From the NCBI GenBank assembly GCA_005883115.1, contig VAZQ01000149.1, positions 762-7,577 of the forward strand: a stretch of DNA of 6,816 nucleotides, written 5' to 3'. Shown piece after piece: positions 5,171-6,816 of the stretch. The notes under the pieces are model-generated. The model ran no database searches, was not told the origin of the DNA, and worked only from the letters and a program-made list of their open reading frames with translations. The position numbers were made by a program, and so were the translations under genes. The stretch's first letter is position 1, and every line of letters starts with the position of its first letter. This stretch comes from Alphaproteobacteria bacterium. Its GTDB lineage: Bacteria; Pseudomonadota; Alphaproteobacteria; Rhizobiales; Xanthobacteraceae.

Positions 5171-6295
5171 CTATTGCATCATCTGCCCGATTTTGTCGGC
5201 CACCGCCTGCGGCAAGCGCAGCGTCTCGCGCACAATCGCATCGATCTCCTCGCCGGGCGCGCCATCAACCATCAGCTTTCGCATCTCGCATGCCGCGAGG
5301 AAATCCGGATCCTCGAGCACGGCTCGAAACGCCGTTCGCAATGCATGGAGCCGCTCGGGCGGCACCCCCGGGGTGGTCAGAATCGAGCGGCCGATTTCAC
5401 CGGTGCTGGCCGCCGCGCGCAGCACCTCGCCGCCTTCCTCGGACAACGCGAGCTCCGAAAGCGTCGGCACGTCGGCGAGCAGGCGATGCCGCTTCAACGA
5501 TGCCTGGAAAAGAACGGTTGCCTCCCCACGGGAGACCCATCCGGGGTGGCTCACCAACAGGCCAGGGAGTCCGTAGGCGCCGACAATGTCCACCTCGCCC
5601 CGTTCCATCGCCAGCAAGATGTCGGTCGTGCCGCTATATCCGCGCACGAGCTTGAACTTCGCGCCGGCGTAGGCGTTGAGCGCGGTCGGGAACAGAACCG
5701 TGGTGGAGCCGCCGCCCGAAGCGCCGACAGCGTACTGTTTCGCGCGAACGTCCTCGAAGGATCTGATGCCGCTCTTCGGCAGCGCAACGCCGGTATCGAT
5801 GTTCGTCACGACCCGCCCGATATAGGGCATTTTGCCGACATCGAGCTTGGCGCTGGTATTCGTCATGCTGTCGAGCGCCAAGGTCTGCGCAAGACTGCCC
5901 AATACCGTGCCGTCCTTGGGGGCAACGTCATAGATGTATTTCGCCGCGACGAAGCTGCCTGCTCCTGGCATGTTCTGCGTAATGATGGTCGGATTGCCCG
6001 CCAGATGCCGCGGCAGGAACTCGGCGACAAGGCGGCCGCAGATGTCGTAGCCGCCGCCAGGCCCATAACCGATCAGTATACGCAGCGTCTTACCGCGATA
6101 GAAATCTGCGACCGGCTCAGCCTTAAGAGGCACGGACAACGCCAGCGTGGTTGCGGCAAGAGCGATTGCAGCGGCAATGCTCGCCGCTCGTTTGTGCGAA
6201 ATGGAATTAGCGCGAGGGGCGGATGCGACCTGCTCCCTCCCCCGCAAGCGTCGCAAGCGGGAAAGGGAACACACCCAGCGAGGGGCTTGCCTCAC
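5171..6295 (-). CDS. Bug/TctC-family periplasmic solute receptor with repeat-extended N-terminus
   Basis: A divergent member of the same receptor family as the broken gene, intact here. From GTG 6295 it is 374 residues. That start overlaps the stop of the upstream deacetylase gene as GTGA, a common sign of translational coupling. The first 31 residues are Arg-rich and mostly come from an inserted palindromic repeat; the real signal peptide begins near residue 32 (ISHKRAASIAAAIALAATT) with probable cleavage near Ala59. Mature-domain motifs: KTLRILIGYGPGGGYDICGR (69-88), QNMPGAGS (107-114), PKDGTVLG (126-133), VGASGGGSTT (190-199), and a C-terminal helix region ending QMMQ. No ATG, GTG or TTG lies between the repeat and the signal peptide; the other canonical starts are GTG 6274 and TTG 6256 or 6247. 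An ATT at 6200-6202 sits exactly where a Met would suit a normal signal. The ligand is unknown. Confidence 0.88.
   Translation of the reverse strand: MRQAPRWVCSLSRLRRLRGREQVASAPRANSISHKRAASIAAAIALAATTLALSVPLKAEPVADFYRGKTLRILIGYGPGGGYDICGRLVAEFLPRHLAGNPTIITQNMPGAGSFVAAKYIYDVAPKDGTVLGSLAQTLALDSMTNTSAKLDVGKMPYIGRVVTNIDTGVALPKSGIRSFEDVRAKQYAVGASGGGSTTVLFPTALNAYAGAKFKLVRGYSGTTDILLAMERGEVDIVGAYGLPGLLVSHPGWVSRGEATVLFQASLKRHRLLADVPTLSELALSEEGGEVLRAAASTGEIGRSILTTPGVPPERLHALRTAFRAVLEDPDFLAACEMRKLMVDGAPGEEIDAIVRETLRLPQAVADKIGQMMQ
6212..6286. repeat. Palindromic repeat flanked by 9-bp direct repeats, inside coding sequence
   Basis: TCCCTCCCCCGC (6234-6245) and GCGGGAAAGGGA (6257-6268) form a 12-bp imperfect stem with an 11-base loop. 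In minus-strand RNA the two mismatches become U-G pairs, so the hairpin is complete in the mRNA sense of the receptor gene. The 8-mer CGCAAGCG occurs twice (6243-6250, 6252-6259), separated by one T. The whole is flanked by GCGAGGGGC at 6212-6220 and 6278-6286. One direct repeat plus the element is 66 bp, exactly 22 codons. It resembles the dispersed REP-like palindromes I associate with Bradyrhizobium-type genomes. Confidence 0.65.
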
Positions 6296-6816
6296 CCCGC
6301 GGAGGCGCGAAGCTTCAGGCATTCCGCCTGGAACACGTGATTGAGACACCACTCGGCGAGCTCGATCCCGGTCGGGAACCAGAGATTTCCTGCCTTTTTC
6401 ATGTGCTGAATGATGCCTCGCAACGCCAGCGTGCGGCCGGGGCGGCCGATGATGTAAGGATGCATGGTGAAGGGGATGTAACGCGGGCGCTCGGCCGATT
6501 CGGCATAGAGCTCGTCGAAATAGGCCTTCCACGTCTCGAGCCCGTGATACGGGTTGCCGTATTCGCCATGACGATGGCCGAACAGCGTGCCGTCGCCAAA
6601 TGGCTGGCGCGGAAGCTCGACCAATAGCTTGCCGTCTTTCTCCCACAGGAACGGCAACTCCTCGTGAAAGCAGTTGGTGTTGAAGACGAAACCATGCTCG
6701 ATCAGAAGCTCGATCGTGTTGGTGCTTTGGGTGCACGAACGCCAGCCATAGGGGCGGCGCCCCGTGCGCTTCTCGATCATTGCGATCGCCTTCTTCATCA
6801 CCTCAGATTCTTGGTC
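6292..6816 (-). CDS. Polysaccharide deacetylase (NodB/PuuE-like), C-terminal part (5' truncated)
   Basis: The frame is open to the right edge; 174 C-terminal residues are present. Deacetylases of this family (carbohydrate esterase 4 fold) remove acyl groups from sugars or, in the PuuE-like branch, open amide rings such as allantoin; the sequence resembles the PuuE-like branch. In the fragment: KRTGRRPYGWRS (16-27), NTIELLIEHGFVFNTNCFHE (33-52), a PRQPFGDGT loop (69-77) and MHPYIIGRPGR (118-128), whose His-Pro and GRP pattern is typical for the C-terminal active-site side. The catalytic Asp pair and metal HxxxH lie in the missing N-terminal half, so activity cannot be judged. The stop TGA (6292-6294) overlaps the receptor start as GTGA, so the two are probably cotranscribed and may act on the same substrate; that is inference. 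Confidence 0.88.
   Translation of the reverse strand, partial: DQESEVMKKAIAMIEKRTGRRPYGWRSCTQSTNTIELLIEHGFVFNTNCFHEELPFLWEKDGKLLVELPRQPFGDGTLFGHRHGEYGNPYHGLETWKAYFDELYAESAERPRYIPFTMHPYIIGRPGRTLALRGIIQHMKKAGNLWFPTGIELAEWCLNHVFQAECLKLRASAG

Noticed and set aside
6243..6259. Tandem CGCAAGCG copies as the start of a CRISPR or satellite array
   Set aside because: There are only two 8-base copies separated by one base, located in the loop and stem of a palindrome; no spacers or further units follow.
4898..6340. Long plus-strand open frame of 480 codons
   Set aside because: It starts inside the first receptor, runs antisense through the whole second receptor, and its product is a low-complexity Arg/Gly/Ala-rich chain; it is a by-product of high GC content on the opposite strand.

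Overview
The window is GC-rich chromosomal DNA that looks like a soil alphaproteobacterium, most likely a Bradyrhizobium-like member of the Hyphomicrobiales. This is inferred from the codon bias, the GGAGG-type ribosome binding sites, the orphan Bug/TctC receptors, the COG3618-type amidohydrolase and a palindromic repeat of a kind I associate with these genomes. No rRNA, tRNA, CRISPR array, transposase or phage gene is visible.

Layout, left to right. At 2-691 (+) lies the C-terminal part of a Vgb-like beta-propeller protein, cut by the window edge. At 758-1075 (+) is a small, very basic protein with one N-terminal membrane helix. At 1181-2233 (-) is an amidohydrolase-2 family hydrolase. It is divergent, across 98 bp, from a 115-residue dimeric alpha/beta-barrel protein at 2332-2679 (+). 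The stretch 2680-3249 is nearly empty but holds a 64-codon ORF at 2915-3109 (+) with a strong ribosome binding site. At 3250-3861 (-) is a secreted protein of unknown function with a possible Cys-His-Asp triad. Across a 286-bp divergent spacer, 4148-5120 (+) is a Bug/TctC-type solute receptor with a Tat-like signal, broken by a one-base frameshift in a C-run at 4855-4858. Convergent to it is a second, intact Bug-type receptor at 5171-6295 (-), preceded on the same strand by the C-terminal part of a polysaccharide deacetylase at 6292-6816 (-).

Functionally this is accessory small-molecule uptake and catabolism: periplasmic receptors for organic acids or similar ligands, a lactonase- or decarboxylase-like hydrolase, and a PuuE-type deacetylase. 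No TctA or TctB membrane component is present, so both receptors look like orphans.

The most unusual structure is at 6212-6286. An imperfect palindrome flanked by a 9-bp direct repeat lies inside the N-terminal coding region of the second receptor. Removing one direct-repeat copy plus the element takes out exactly 66 bp (22 codons) and keeps the frame. It leaves a GTG start that overlaps the deacetylase stop codon as GTGA. I found no complete new defence or mobile system.
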